A stretch of 64,000 nt of DNA from Oikopleura dioica (taxonomy: Eukaryota; Chordata; Appendicularia; Copelata; Oikopleuridae). Below, in pieces: positions 1 to 9,234 of the stretch. The position numbers and the translations under genes are program-made. The stretch's first letter is position 1; each line of letters opens with the position of its first letter. The stretch covers positions 684,501-748,500 of the forward strand of contig OU015566.1 of NCBI GenBank assembly GCA_907165135.1, read 5' to 3'. The notes below the pieces were generated by a model. The model was not told where the DNA came from. It saw nothing but the letters and a program-made list of their open reading frames with translations, and searched no databases.

Positions 1-129
1 GAGCATATTTACGAAGAAATAGACGATTCCCTCATCGGGCAAAATCCTTCTTATCATGTTTACGACACGCTAGAATATGCAACGACAGGGAGAGCACAGA
101 CAAATGGATATGACCACCTTCAACTGTAA
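1..129 (+). CDS. C-terminal end of a host protein with tandem tyrosine motifs (partial)
   Basis: Frame 1 is open from the first base to TAA at 127-129, giving the last 42 residues of a protein whose 5' part lies outside the window. The tail holds YEEI (residue 4), YDTL (21) and YDHL (37). YDTL and YDHL are 12 residues apart, which fits the loose ITAM spacing YxxL/I-x6-12-YxxL/I, and an NPSY motif lies just before YDTL. Such tails are typical of cytoplasmic ends of receptors or adaptors that bind SH2/PTB proteins once phosphorylated. That role is an inference from motif spacing. The Polinton sits 44 bp after the stop, probably in the 3' UTR. Confidence 0.6.
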   Translation, partial: EHIYEEIDDSLIGQNPSYHVYDTLEYATTGRAQTNGYDHLQL

Positions 130-167
130 AAAAATGCAAAAAACTGTAAATAAATTCAAAGGAAACA

Positions 168-173
168 GACCTT
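168..173. repeat. Left target-site duplication of the Polinton (GACCTT)
   Basis: GACCTT directly precedes the first AG of the element and is repeated at 22,611-22,616. Six bases is the known Polinton duplication length. Confidence 0.95.
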
Positions 174-616
174 AGTAGTATGTACATAAGCTTTTTTCAA
201 TGATGGAGATAATGTAAACAAAGAAAGGTAAATAATTATAAATATTTATGAAATATATAAACAAGTTAAAATATTTATTTTAAACGCAAACATATGATAA
301 ATATTAGTAAACTAAATATAAAATATAAACATGAGTCATCCAAACAAAGGACGGTCAAAAATAACAAAAAATTTCTAGAAGGTTATTTGAATAACCAAGT
401 TATTCAAATAACTTGTTATTGAAATAACTTGTTATTCAAATAACTTTTTATTACGATAACCGTTATTCAAATAACCTTCTAGAAACTTTTATGTTATTTT
501 TTACAAAAACTGTCCCTTGGATAAGACTTTTCAAATATAAACATGAGTAGGGTTTGTATCGGGAAGGCGGCGCGCGGCGTGGCACTTTTCACCCAAAATG
601 ACGGAAATCTATTTCG
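174..616 (+). repeat. Left terminal inverted repeat of the Polinton
   Basis: The first 443 bases match the reverse complement of 22,170-22,610 almost base for base in the outer 130 bp and at lower identity farther in. The similarity stops after the CTATTTCG tract. The repeat includes a GC-rich inner block around 555-585 and the palindrome array at 373-484. Confidence 0.93.
373..484. repeat. Array of GTTATTnnAATAAC palindromes framed by TTCTAGAA
   Basis: A 112-bp block begins and ends with TTCTAGAA and between them repeats a 14-bp palindrome of the form RTTATTnnAATAAY about six or seven times. It is kept in the other inverted repeat at exactly the same length (22,300-22,411). Iterated palindromes inside a terminus are candidates for an integrase or replication-initiation binding site. 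No function can be read directly. Confidence 0.75.
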
Positions 617-1500
617 TTCTTTCAGATAAAATTTCAATGAAAAATACTTTCCGGATACTAAAATGATGAAACTTCTTCATAATTTGCTCTTCAAAATTAA
701 TTGTACCGCCAAAAAAATTTTCAGGCGTAACAAAAACTCAAATTTTCCGAAACCTACAGAATACTGAGTGAAGGTCGTGGCGCGGTAGTGCATAAGAGGG
801 TGAGCGCGGGCGAGAAATCAGTTTCTCTTACTTTTGAAGCTAGCACCGAGCTTAAAAAGCTCTAATTTTTGATATTTTCAGAAACAGACCTGTTAACAAT
901 ATCTGTGAAAGTTTAAAAGCGTAACGAAAACTAGAACCTTCCGAAATCGAACGTTGATTGACTGAAAAAGATGGCGCGGCGGGGAATTACGCATTGAGCG
1001 CGCCCGGAACTAGTGCTCCTTCCATGGGCTCAGAGTCTATTGACATTGCGCTCCACGGAAGGTTCGAACCTTTCGGACTCAGTGGGTTATCTCAAAGAAT
1101 GTGGCTCCCTCTTTTGGTTCATTTTCGAATCAAGTTCGCTCGAGCGGCAAGAATCTTCACACTCGACATAAAATGAAACAAGAAGATGAATAGCATGAAC
1201 AGTACTTATACTTCTAAGAAAAAGTAAAATGAAACTCTAAAACACTTATTCCTTTGTAAGCTACTCTCAATATTTCTATTTCTGTAAAATGAAGCTTGAT
1301 TTTTATTTATTGTTATCGTCATTGGATATCCTTAATAAATTATCTTAAATATAAAAAAAATCGTTTTTCTATTCAAGAAAAAAGTGTTCATATGAAGTAA
1401 AAAAGAAAAATTATCAGGATCGCAGAAGTCCAGCTAAGAAATATGAGCAACAATATCGAGTTCCTTGCTGCTACAGAGTGTTATTGGAATCAGGGATTCG
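617..1500. other. Non-coding Polinton left arm with a diverged tandem duplication
   Basis: No convincing gene. Two diverged blocks of about 230 bp follow each other: each has GCGTAACnAAAACT, then TTCCGAAA, then a GC-rich stretch around GTGGCGCGG or ATGGCGCGG. The segment 1,200-1,500 is AT-rich with nothing recognisable. Confidence 0.5.
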
Positions 1501-1509
1501 GAACGGAGT

Positions 1510-1885
1510 ATTGTTGGGCATAGACCAGCTTTTGAAAGTATTACTTGGCTCAGGCCGATTCCAAAGGTATTTTTGGGATCAGGCCGATTCTGAAAGGTAT
1601 TTTTGGGATCGGGGCGATTTCTGAGGTATTTTTGGGATCGGGGCGATTCCTGAGGTATTTTGGGATCGGGGCGATTTCTGAGGTATTTTTGGGATCGGGG
1701 CGATTTCTGTGGTATTTTTGGGATCGGGGGCGATTTCTGAGGTATTTTTGGGATCGGGGCGATTTCTGAGGTATTTTTGGGATCGGGGCGATTCCTGAGG
1801 TATTTTTGGGATCGGGGCGATTCCTGAGGTATTTTTGGGATCGGGGCGATTTCTGAAAGGTATTTTTGGGCTGAGGCGATATTTT
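1510..1885 (+). repeat. 29-30-bp minisatellite, locus 1
   Basis: About eleven tandem units with core AGGTATTTTTGGGATCGGGG followed by CGATTTCTG. The first units (1,510-1,600) are degenerate and contain GTATTACTTGGCTCAG, linking this locus to the one at 8.64-8.96 kb. Open frames on both strands here are repeat translations, not genes. Confidence 0.9.
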
Positions 1886-2155
1886 TACAAGTGGTCTTTT
1901 TGTTTTAGACCAGATCTTACGCAGTTCAAAAGAGGAAACGTCCTTTGACACTATTTATAAATACATCAAAGAAAAATATGCATGAGTTGAGTCAATATAG
2001 GTCCAGAGTCAATAAAATATTGTGAATTTGTTCAAACGCTGGAAAATAAACTGACATTTTGAACAAATGATCGCTTGAATTTTCAAAGCAACCGGTAATT
2101 GGCGTTGATAAACAAGTGTGCCAAAAAATCTACGTCGGCGCTGAAGATCAGTCCG

Positions 2156-2164
2156 TATAAATAT
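2156..2164 (+). promoter_or_regulatory. TATA-like box upstream of the acidic repeat gene
   Basis: TATAAATAT, preceded by GTCCG, ends 35 bases before the ATG at 2,199. Similar GTCC-ATAAA boxes precede the genes at 4,310 and 14,009, so this looks like a shared element promoter. Confidence 0.55.
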
Positions 2165-2198
2165 CGTGCAAAATTTGGCCTATCTGTCAAATTTTAAA

Positions 2199-4089
2199 AT
2201 GGCTAAGTGCTTGAAAATTCTCAAGAAAATACAAAAAGCAGATATTAATTACCGCAATGAAACAGACCGACTTGCTAGCGAGTTTGAGGACGAACTCGCA
2301 AATGTCGAGGACAAAGAACCAGTCCTTCGTGATTTACGTAAGTAGAGAAAAATACGATTCTTATTACCTTATCATATTTTCAGGGGGGACACTTGATATG
2401 ACTGATAAAAGCTCCCAGTGCAACCTCAGGCTCGAACACATTCTCGAAGAATATAGCAGTGAGATCGATTGTGACGTTTCAAGTGCTTATGAGTCTTCCT
2501 CTGAAGAGGACTCGTGTGATGAAGAATGGGTTCCTACCACACCTCCCCACACCCGAGGTAATTCCCTTCCAAAAGCTCCCCGGAAGGAAAAACTCTCATA
2601 TGTGAGGTCGAATCTTCGCGGTATATCATGGTGTTTACGAAAGAGTTTTAAAACTTTCTAGGCGCGAGACGGCGTTTGGTCTTTGACTCCGAGGAGGAAA
2701 CCAAGTCTTCAGAGGAAGCGCGTCAGGATAAACTCAAGCAGAAAAAAGCCCATTCCTCAAAGAGACTGCGAGAGGAAGAAGCCGCGGAACAACCTTCAAA
2801 ACGAGTCCGCCGAGAAGCTGTCCAACCAAGAAACGTTTTCGATGACATCGAGGATGAGCAAACTCGTGATAGTTTCGGTTATACACGACACGAAGAAAAG
2901 CAAGAGAATACCGCTGACGACTTAGAAGAAAACAATCAACAGGAAGATGAGTCCGAAAATGAGCCTGATGCTTTAGAGAGTGACGATTATTCAAACGTTG
3001 AGGACTACGAGTCGGAAGAAGAAGTCTTTCAGCCTGCTCATGATGTCAATAACAAAGACCATCACTCAGGACAAGAAGGTGAGTTGAGCTCTCAACTGAT
3101 CGAAGACACCCCTGGACCAAGCTCTCGACTGATCGAAGACACACCTGGACCAAGCTCTCGACTGATCGGGGACGCTCCATCACCAAGCTCTCAACTGATC
3201 GAAGACACACCTGGATCAAGCTCACGACTGATCGGAGACGCTCCTACACCAAGCTCTCAACTGATCGAGGACACTCCTGGACCAAGCTCTCAACTGATCC
3301 AGGGCAGTCCTGAATCAAGCTGTCGACGTCAAGATGATCAGCAGAAGTCTGAAAAATGGCAACTCTGGAGTCCATCCCAATGGGAAATCATCGGTAAATC
3401 ACCTCCACCTGACTACGATCCTAACCAGCGCTTCGGGAGAAGCGTTATCCGCTTCGCCGCACCTGCTGAAAACAAAAACGATCAAGGTTAGAGACATTTT
3501 TCTACCAGATTGTTTATCATGATTCAGTTATTGACTTAACAGGCTCTCCTGATCGGGAAATCAACGTCGATGGTCATATGAAAGACGGGTCAGAAGGTAT
3601 CTATTATTAAAAAAAAGATATATAAATATATTTTCATAGTTATCGATCTCACTGATACCTTTGACGACGAGGACAGTGTTGACGATGACATGATCAATGG
3701 GTTGGTTGCCGAAGCAGAGGAGAGAGAAAGACAGCAACTTCAATCAGAACTGGAAAATCCTTCACGCGGAGGTACTCCAGACCAGGGGTGGATATTTTCA
3801 TTTCAACTCCTCATTTCAACCCAAATTTGACCATCCTGATTGGTCGAGAACGGGAATTTCGGGGTTTGAAATGAGGTTTGAAATCAAAATATCCACCCCT
3901 GCTCACGACACGATTATAGAGCATTGTCTCAGCCCATACCTCTTAGGCGAAACACTTGACGACTGTTTCAGATTTGGGATTCTCACAAAAGATGCAATAG
4001 AATTTATCGAAGAGACCATCTATGAACAAGAAGACTACCCTGATCCTTCTCCCACAATTTCGCCCATAAAAACTTACACTCAACTTTAA
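2199..4089 (+). CDS. Polinton acidic repeat protein with SUMO-interaction-like motif, interrupted by a MITE
   Basis: Start ATG 2,199. Introns of about 45-110 nt follow at 2,338, 2,560, 3,487 and 3,597, all GT-AG. The protein has an acidic Ser-rich N-terminus, a basic patch (RRRLVFD, KRVRR) near 2.67-2.83 kb, then an 11-residue repeat of type SSQLIEDTPGP in seven copies (3,090-3,310). A late exon (3,641 on) contains VIDLTD followed by acidic residues, a classical SUMO-interaction pattern. The C-terminal segment (about 3,910-4,089) is ordinary coding sequence, but a 119-bp MITE at 3,783-3,901 shifts the frame and brings in a stop. No homolog recognised. A regulatory or host-interaction role is an inference. 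Confidence 0.65.
3783..3901. mobile_element. 119-bp hAT-like MITE inside the Polinton gene
   Basis: Begins CAGGGGTGGATATTTT and ends with its complement AAAATATCCACCCCTG. Flanking octamers CTCCAGAC and CTCACGAC match at 6 of 8 positions, consistent with an aged 8-bp hAT duplication. Element plus one octamer is 127 bp, so the insertion changes the reading frame. Without it the upstream and downstream frames of the host gene line up. Confidence 0.8.
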
Positions 4090-4265
4090 TTTCTACCTTC
4101 CTTTATGCGTTCCTTGGTGTTTCCTTTATCTTGTGTTTGTCTTTATTTACTCATGTTTACCGAAAAAAAAAAAAATTATAAATAAAAATGGTGTCTAAAA
4201 AACTTTGACTTTGTCATTTTGTTGCCAAGTTTGAAAAAAGCACTGATAATAAGCACTGAAAAGTC

Positions 4266-4274
4266 CATAAATAT
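4266..4274 (+). promoter_or_regulatory. TATA-like box (CATAAATAT)
   Basis: AGTCCATAAATATG lies about 36 bases before ATG 4,310 and matches the GTCC-ATAAA pattern seen before other Polinton genes. Confidence 0.5.
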
Positions 4275-4309
4275 GCAACGATAAGGTCCACAATTATTCT
4301 TAAAAAAAA

Positions 4310-4579
4310 ATGAATCGCTCACTTCCACTTTCGGAAGAGTTTCCTTTTTTCGATGTCATCTGCGAGCTCAAAGATCAACTTCTTTCAATCCAGCATCGTT
4401 TTTTTACTGGGGTTTCCGGCGTTGCCTTCATTGGCCTTATCATCACAGTTGGCTTCTACACAAAATTGTGTATGATCATCTGTGAGAAAAAGAAGAATGT
4501 TTCCCGAAAAAATCCTGACCGACGCGAGAATATCACGATTTCAGAACCTTTTGATGCCGTCCATAATACTCTTGTTTAA
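4310..4579 (+). CDS. Small single-pass membrane protein of the Polinton
   Basis: Intronless 89-codon frame. About 33 polar N-terminal residues precede a hydrophobic stretch at residues 35-58 (VSGVAFIGLIITVGFYTKL), followed by a Lys/Arg-rich tail (EKKKNVSRKNPDRR). The topology is type I/III-like with a basic cytoplasmic side. An AATAAA overlaps the stop region (4,577-4,585). No homolog recognised. It is the first of five small membrane proteins in the element's left arm. Confidence 0.7.
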   Translation: MNRSLPLSEEFPFFDVICELKDQLLSIQHRFFTGVSGVAFIGLIITVGFYTKLCMIICEKKKNVSRKNPDRRENITISEPFDAVHNTLV

Positions 4580-4780
4580 ATAAAAGAAACAAGTAGATAT
4601 GTGACCGAGTTTCTTTTTTATTTCAATTAAATTATTGAGGAACTGTTCATTTGAATTATAATGGCAGGTTATAATAGAGGGAAGAACTTTTTCAATAAGT
4701 GGCGCAGGTATCTTTAAGAACTCAGAAGAAAATGAACTGGTGTGATAAGCGGTTTCGAAGGTTATTAACGAGCGGATTTA

Positions 4781-5328
4781 TCAATTATCAATAGCGTCAG
4801 GAACAAACTGGAGAAGATTTTCAATGAAATGGTGATTGTCGGAATCAACGAGGAGAGGAGACTTGTTTTTATGCTTCGGATGATAATAATTGTTGCTTGA
4901 GCTGGAACCGTAAAAAGAGCTTATTTCTGGTCGGAAAAGAGACGTAAATTTACCTAGTTTGTGTCCATATCGTCAGATTTAGCAGAGCCGGAAGTTTCCA
5001 TTTCCTCAGTCTGATCCTCCGTGGTAGTATCCATTTTAGACGCGATCTTTTCTTATAGAGAGATAAGTTATTTTTCTTTCACGATTGAAAAATACCTGTT
5101 ACGATTTTTTGCAACTCTGCAAGTTGACCGTTAGTGATCTTGATGATGAAAGTCGAAGCTGCTTGCTTCGCATCTATTATGTTTCAGAAATGAAAAGATG
5201 AAAATAAGAGTACCTAATTCAGATTGAATTTTGATGAGGGCAGCAAGATCTCCTTCTTCGATTTTGCTCATGAGATCTTTCTCTTCATCCGTATCTAGTA
5301 TCTTTGTTTGATCTTGCAGGTTTATCAT
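4781..5328 (-). CDS. Polinton acidic/coiled protein of unknown function
   Basis: Leftward gene with four exons. Start ATG 5,328 (MINLQDQTKILDTDEEKDL). Short GT-AG introns lie near 5,212-5,174, 5,095-5,060 and 4,955-4,900. Stop TGA at 4,781. The protein is hydrophilic: an acidic N-terminal helix (DEEKDLMSKIEEGDLAALIK), a middle exon (FIIKITNGQLAELQKIV), a Thr/Glu-rich segment and a short tail with NNYYHPKHKNK. No family recognised. It runs against its neighbours, sharing the 5.33-6.2 kb gap with rightward genes. Exon ends are inferred from splice signals. Confidence 0.55.
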
Positions 5329-5389
5329 CTTGGTTCTCGTGGGAATAGGTGGTTTCTCACGCTTATCAAAAATGTGTAAAGAATGCAAG

Positions 5390-5700
5390 TTTTTGGCGCC
5401 TGGCCGAGTGGAGAATCTGTAGCAGCGCGCGCTTTACTGTTACTCGCAGTCTTAAACGCGTGGGGATGAATCGGCGAATCGGTGGCGAGAACCGCAGGGC
5501 GCGCGAGTTTTGAGCACGCTCCTTCACCCCTCGAATGCGTAGGCAATAAAATCAAACCAACTGATGCAGGTTCATCACCAGATCATAACTTGAAGTTGCC
5601 ATAAAGCGCAAACAACATCAAGAGAGAATCAACCTTTTTATTTTCTTTATTTAAAACTGATTGACTTAAAATGACTTAATATTTTAATCTAAAGAGAGAT
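5390..5700. other. Gap with a GC-rich block and a tRNA-like A-box
   Basis: The block 5,395-5,535 is GC-rich, unlike its surroundings, and contains TGGCCGAGTGG at 5,400-5,410, an exact match to a type-II tRNA A-box. No convincing B-box follows, so it is not called as a tRNA. It could be a decayed tRNA-derived SINE or promoter sequence for the leftward gene. Confidence 0.35.
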
Positions 5701-5718
5701 TCTTATAGAGACGACAAA

Positions 5719-5831
5719 ATGTTCCACGCGAAATTCGTCCACATGCGACTAATCCGAAACAAGGTATGAAAAAAAAAGATGAACAGATAAAAAAAATTCT
5801 AATATAGCGTAACAAAGGCTTTGGACGATAG
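5719..5831 (+). CDS. Possible 22-residue basic peptide with one intron
   Basis: ATG 5,719, fifteen codons, a GT-AG intron of 44 nt (5,764-5,807), then seven codons and TAG at 5,829-5,831. The predicted peptide is very basic (RLIRNKRNKGFGR at its end). The intron length and signals match the neighbouring genes, but a product this short could arise by chance. It may be a virion core-type peptide or a non-coding transcript. Confidence 0.25.
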
Positions 5832-6064
5832 AGTGCATTTCAAGAAACAAGAAAGGTTTAATTTTGCGTTTATTTTTTATTTACAAACAATAAGACAAGG
5901 CGATATGAAATAAGAGTTAAATTAACTTTCAAAGACTTCTTCCACTTGCCAAAATTATAACAACCGATATGAATTGACCGGCAAATTGACGCTCAAAGAC
6001 TGTTTTCGACTTTTTATCTGACCTGCTTTACAAATTTTTTTCTTTCGCTGAAGATAATTGAACT

Positions 6065-6149
6065 GGGGTGTAGATTTTGATGTAAACTTGGTTTCAGGCA
6101 GTTATTCTTTCAAGTAAACTAAATTCATCTCAAAATCTACACCCTATTT
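6065..6149. repeat. 85-bp palindrome (MITE-like)
   Basis: GGGTGTAGATTTTGA at the left is mirrored by TCAAAATCTACACCC at the right with a short spacer. No clear target duplication is seen. It lies in the gap before the gene at 6,202. Confidence 0.6.
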
Positions 6150-6201
6150 TTAATAAAATCAGCTGAAAATTACGTTAAAATAAAGTCGAAAAGAGTTAAG
6201 A

Positions 6202-6804
6202 ATGTTTTTTTTCCCAACAATCCACCCTCCTTTGACGTTCCCCGGTCACACAACGGACACAACATCTACAACCTCTCTTGGATCAACGTCGACCACTCAC
6301 ACATTTTCGACCGTTACCAATGGTACCTCAACGAATACAATCGAGCCCGACGAAATTTTCAATGGAAAAATCATCGCTGTCGGAATAGCGGGTAAATTTA
6401 GTTACATAGGAAGATCATTCTCATTTTCATTCTAGCCCCAGTTTCGGTTATAATAGTGATCATGCTCGCAATCCTCATTTACAAAAGACGAGTTCGAATA
6501 ACCTCCTTCTGGGTTGACTTACGGAGAGTGCTTGTTTTGCATTGCTGTGATAATGAAGGTAGTTAGATCAGCCTATCTTATTACTAAAAAAGTCTTCTTA
6601 GAAGAACGCGACCTCGAATTGCAAAACAGACGCGCAGACGAAGAACGAATGATTCTGAATGAAAGACGGCAAAAGAAAGACGGACGGAAACCGACTGTGG
6701 ATAGCAACACGCAGACAGAACAGCAAGAAGATGACAAAGAGGACAAGAAGGACGAATGGAGGTGCCCTCAAGTATCCTGGCAAGAATGGATCGACAGTTG
6801 GTGA
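6202..6804 (+). CDS. Polinton membrane glycoprotein with Thr-rich ectodomain
   Basis: ATG 6,202. The first exon encodes a Pro/Thr/Ser-rich segment (repeated TTST, THTF, TNGTST) with several potential N- and O-glycosylation sites. It then enters a hydrophobic stretch continued in the next exon (6,435 on; APVSVIIVIMLAILIYKRRVR), forming a single membrane anchor followed by basic residues. A further exon gives a charged, coiled-coil-prone tail (LQNRRADEERMILNERRQKK) ending at TGA 6,802-6,804. The introns at 6,392-6,434 and near 6,560-6,597 are less certain. No clear signal peptide, so type III insertion is possible. The mucin-like layout resembles viral attachment or stalk proteins, but no homology is claimed. 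Confidence 0.6.
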
Positions 6805-6909
6805 TTGAAAAAGGACTGTGAAAAGAATGTTTTTTGAATGATTAAATTAGAAAGAAAGTGAATAAATAACATCTTTTTGCATAAAAGACTGAATCGGTAA
6901 TCTGGGCTA

Positions 6910-7198
6910 ATGGACAATTACGAAGGCGACGACGTTCACGATTCGGACCTTGAGCAGCAAGTCAACAAGCAAAGAGGTAAAAAGAAAACAGAAAACTCTT
7001 TCATTTTTAACTTAATTAAAAAAAGGTCTCACTTTCATCGAATCCTCGATCCTTGTCTTTCTCGCGATTCAATGCGTTGGTCTTCTCGCTACATTCATCA
7101 TCTACCTTGCTGGACTGGCTTTCGCGATTTTCCCCTTCATCAACCTTGTCTGGTTCTTGTTCCGTCGACCCAGAACCCCGACAATGTTTAGGCTGTGA
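6910..7198 (+). CDS. Small hydrophobic membrane protein of the Polinton
   Basis: ATG 6,910; exon 1 ends 6,978, the intron runs to about 7,026 and the stop TGA is at 7,196-7,198. An acidic 22-residue N-terminus (MDNYEGDDVHDSDLEQQV) is followed by about 45 very hydrophobic residues likely to form two membrane passes (SSILVFLAIQCVGLLATFII, then AFAIFPFINLVWFLF) and a short basic tail (RRPRTPTMFRL). A CATAAAAGACTGAA box sits about 30 bases upstream. No family recognised. Confidence 0.6.
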
Positions 7199-7264
7199 AA
7201 GAAACTCAGATCGCTAGAGATTGCATAAAATTCTTTCATAAATAAGACTGAAAATCGTGACGCG

Positions 7265-7748
7265 ATGGACGACTCGTCGGAGTTTGACCAAGATTATCGA
7301 TGGGACTACTATGATGAACGAACCGTCTCCGAGCTATGCCGTCTTCGTAAGAATTAATGAAAAACAGAATTTTACATAAATAGTCGGTAACGAGTCGGCA
7401 AATATCACCTCTACACGGACACCACCGACTGCTACGTCATCCATTATCAATGGAACTTCAAACGTCAACCAACTTGGTAAAAGTAGATAGACAAAAAGAT
7501 TCTTACCTTGAATAGACGAAAACAACACGCCAAAAACCTTCTCCATGGTTGAAATGATCGTCATCACCCTCCTCGCCTTCAACACTATTCTCCTTCTCAC
7601 CTTGATCCTCATCCTCTGCCAGAAGAAGAAGAAGAAGACACCTAAGCCAACAAGAAACGGTAATCTCTATCATTCCTTTTCGCCTTCATAAAATATATTC
7701 TTAGTTCACTACACGCCGATCTCAGCACCACTTCCACTCGACATTTAA
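7265..7748 (+). CDS. Polinton single-pass membrane protein with N-glycosylation sites
   Basis: ATG 7,265, preceded by CATAAATAAGACTGAAAATC, the same box as before the 6,910 gene. Introns at 7,347-7,382, 7,481-7,515 and 7,661-7,704 are all GT-AG. The predicted protein has an acidic, Tyr-rich N-terminus (DQDYRWDYYDERT), then a Thr/Asn-rich region with NES, NIT, NGT and NNT sequons, a membrane segment (MIVITLLAFNTILLLTLILI) and a C-terminal KKKKK cluster, ending at TAA 7,746-7,748. Same overall plan as the 6,202 gene. Function unknown; a virion surface protein is an inference. Confidence 0.62.
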
Positions 7749-7789
7749 ACCTGCCACTTAAAGGAGAAAAGCTGTCTTTGAATACTGAT

Positions 7790-8498
7790 ATGAAACTAAA
7801 ACTAGAATATTGTAGACAGTTTTTCCATTCAGAAATGTTCTTTCCATTCTTCAAAGGATTCAGTGGGCCAAATCGAAACAATGGCCGAAACGGAGAGGGA
7901 TTCCCGGATCAAGGCAGACAGCAAGACGATCAGAGCAGAAATCATTCGAACCCAGAGGGTGAATGTACAAATCCAGACGATGACTTCGAATTCGATGTCG
8001 ACATACAAAAAGGACGTGTGCGCACGAATGATCGCGTCATCGCTATTCTCATCCTATTACTTTTCTTCTATATCGTCTACGAAAGTAAGAAATCAAATCT
8101 TTCAAAGGAGTTCTAAAGTTTTCAATAGACGGAAGAAATAGACAGAGACAACGTGAGCCCCGAAGAATTCGAATGATTCGGAATCCGGATCGAATCGAAG
8201 AGTTGGAGAGTGAGGACGAAATGGATATCACTCAGCGCCCGGCAATTGAGGATCATCAAGCTGAAGGTAAAATAAGCTTTCTTCCAAACAGAAAATAAAC
8301 GCAAATTAGAGGCCAACAGACCACAACGCCGACGGACACGCACTCAACCCTTACAAATCTGTCACAGACAGAAACGCTATTAGGTAAGAAAACAAATTCG
8401 CAGGCAAAAACCTAATCATTTATTTAGATTCATCCAGAGCAAGACGCAGCTTCTTCAAACCGCCAAGAAAAACATTCGTGATAACAAGCTTCCTGTAG
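7790..8498 (+). CDS. Polinton single-pass membrane protein, Asn/Gln/Arg-rich
   Basis: ATG at 7,790 or 7,835; the choice is uncertain. The first exon has a hydrophilic Asn/Gln/Asp-rich region, then DDDFEFDVDIQKGR and a membrane segment (VIAILILLLFFYIVYE) ending at the donor near 8,083. Later exons (8,129-8,266; about 8,312-8,380; 8,429-8,498) encode a highly basic stretch (RQRQREPRRIRMIR), an acidic patch and a Thr-rich then Arg-rich tail. Exon joins are inferred from GT-AG signals and frame. Together with the three genes before it, it makes a co-oriented membrane-protein cluster. Confidence 0.55.
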
Positions 8499-8639
8499 AA
8501 AAATGTGCCTTAAAAACAAAAATAAAAGACAAAATAGCTCTCAAAGATAAAAGGTTCTCATCTTTATTGCAAATAAAATGACAGGAAAAATATATTTTAT
8601 AGTTTACGGATTGACTCAAGCAAATAAAGGGCCTTGTTC

Positions 8640-8965
8640 GATGAAGAGCAGTCTTCAGGAATTGACTGGACTCAGGACAGTTTCCGACGGTATTACTGAA
8701 CTGAGACCAGCTTTTGGAGGTATAACTAGGCTCGACCAGTATCCAGAGGTATTACTCGGCTCAGACCAGTTTCCAGAGGTTTTACTTGGAACAGGCGAGT
8801 TTCCAGAGTTATAACTGAGCTAAGGTCAGTTTTTGGAGGTATTTCTAGGCTCGGACCAGTTTTTCGAGGTTTTCATAGGATCAGGCCAGTTTCCGGAGGT
8901 ATTACTGAGTTTAGGACAGTTTTTGAGTTTTCAACAGAGGTTTTCTTGCTCTCGGACCTTGGTCT
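8640..8965 (+). repeat. Minisatellite, locus 2 (about 30-31 bp units)
   Basis: Around ten degenerate units of type CAGTTTCCAGAGGTATTACT plus nGGCTCAGAC. The shared GAGGTATTACTnGGCTCAG links it to the first units of locus 1. The frames across 8,578-9,066 are repeat translations. Confidence 0.85.
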
Positions 8966-9234
8966 TTTTCGAATTTCACAAAAGGTCTTTTGGAATTTCC
9001 AGAAAAGGCTTTTGCGAGTTCAAGAATATCAGTAATCTCAGTAAATTAAGTTTGCGAATATTTTAATTGAATACTACGACTCAAAAGGGCCTTATACTTG
9101 AGAGACTAAATTGTAAAGCTGAGATAAAGAAACACAAGATTTTGTTTAGATCTAATGAATTTATTTGTCGAAATTTGCACAAGAAATTGGATGAAAAAAG
9201 AACAAAGAAACTAAGGAGACGACAATGACGATGA

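Noticed and set aside
1550..1951. Open frames through the 29-bp minisatellite on both strands
   Set aside because: The translations are simple periodic repeats (about ten residues per unit) with no start context; they follow from repeat length.
5395..5480. tRNA-Leu/Ser-like gene with TGGCCGAGTGG
   Set aside because: The A-box is exact but no B-box or acceptor stem pairs at the right distance.
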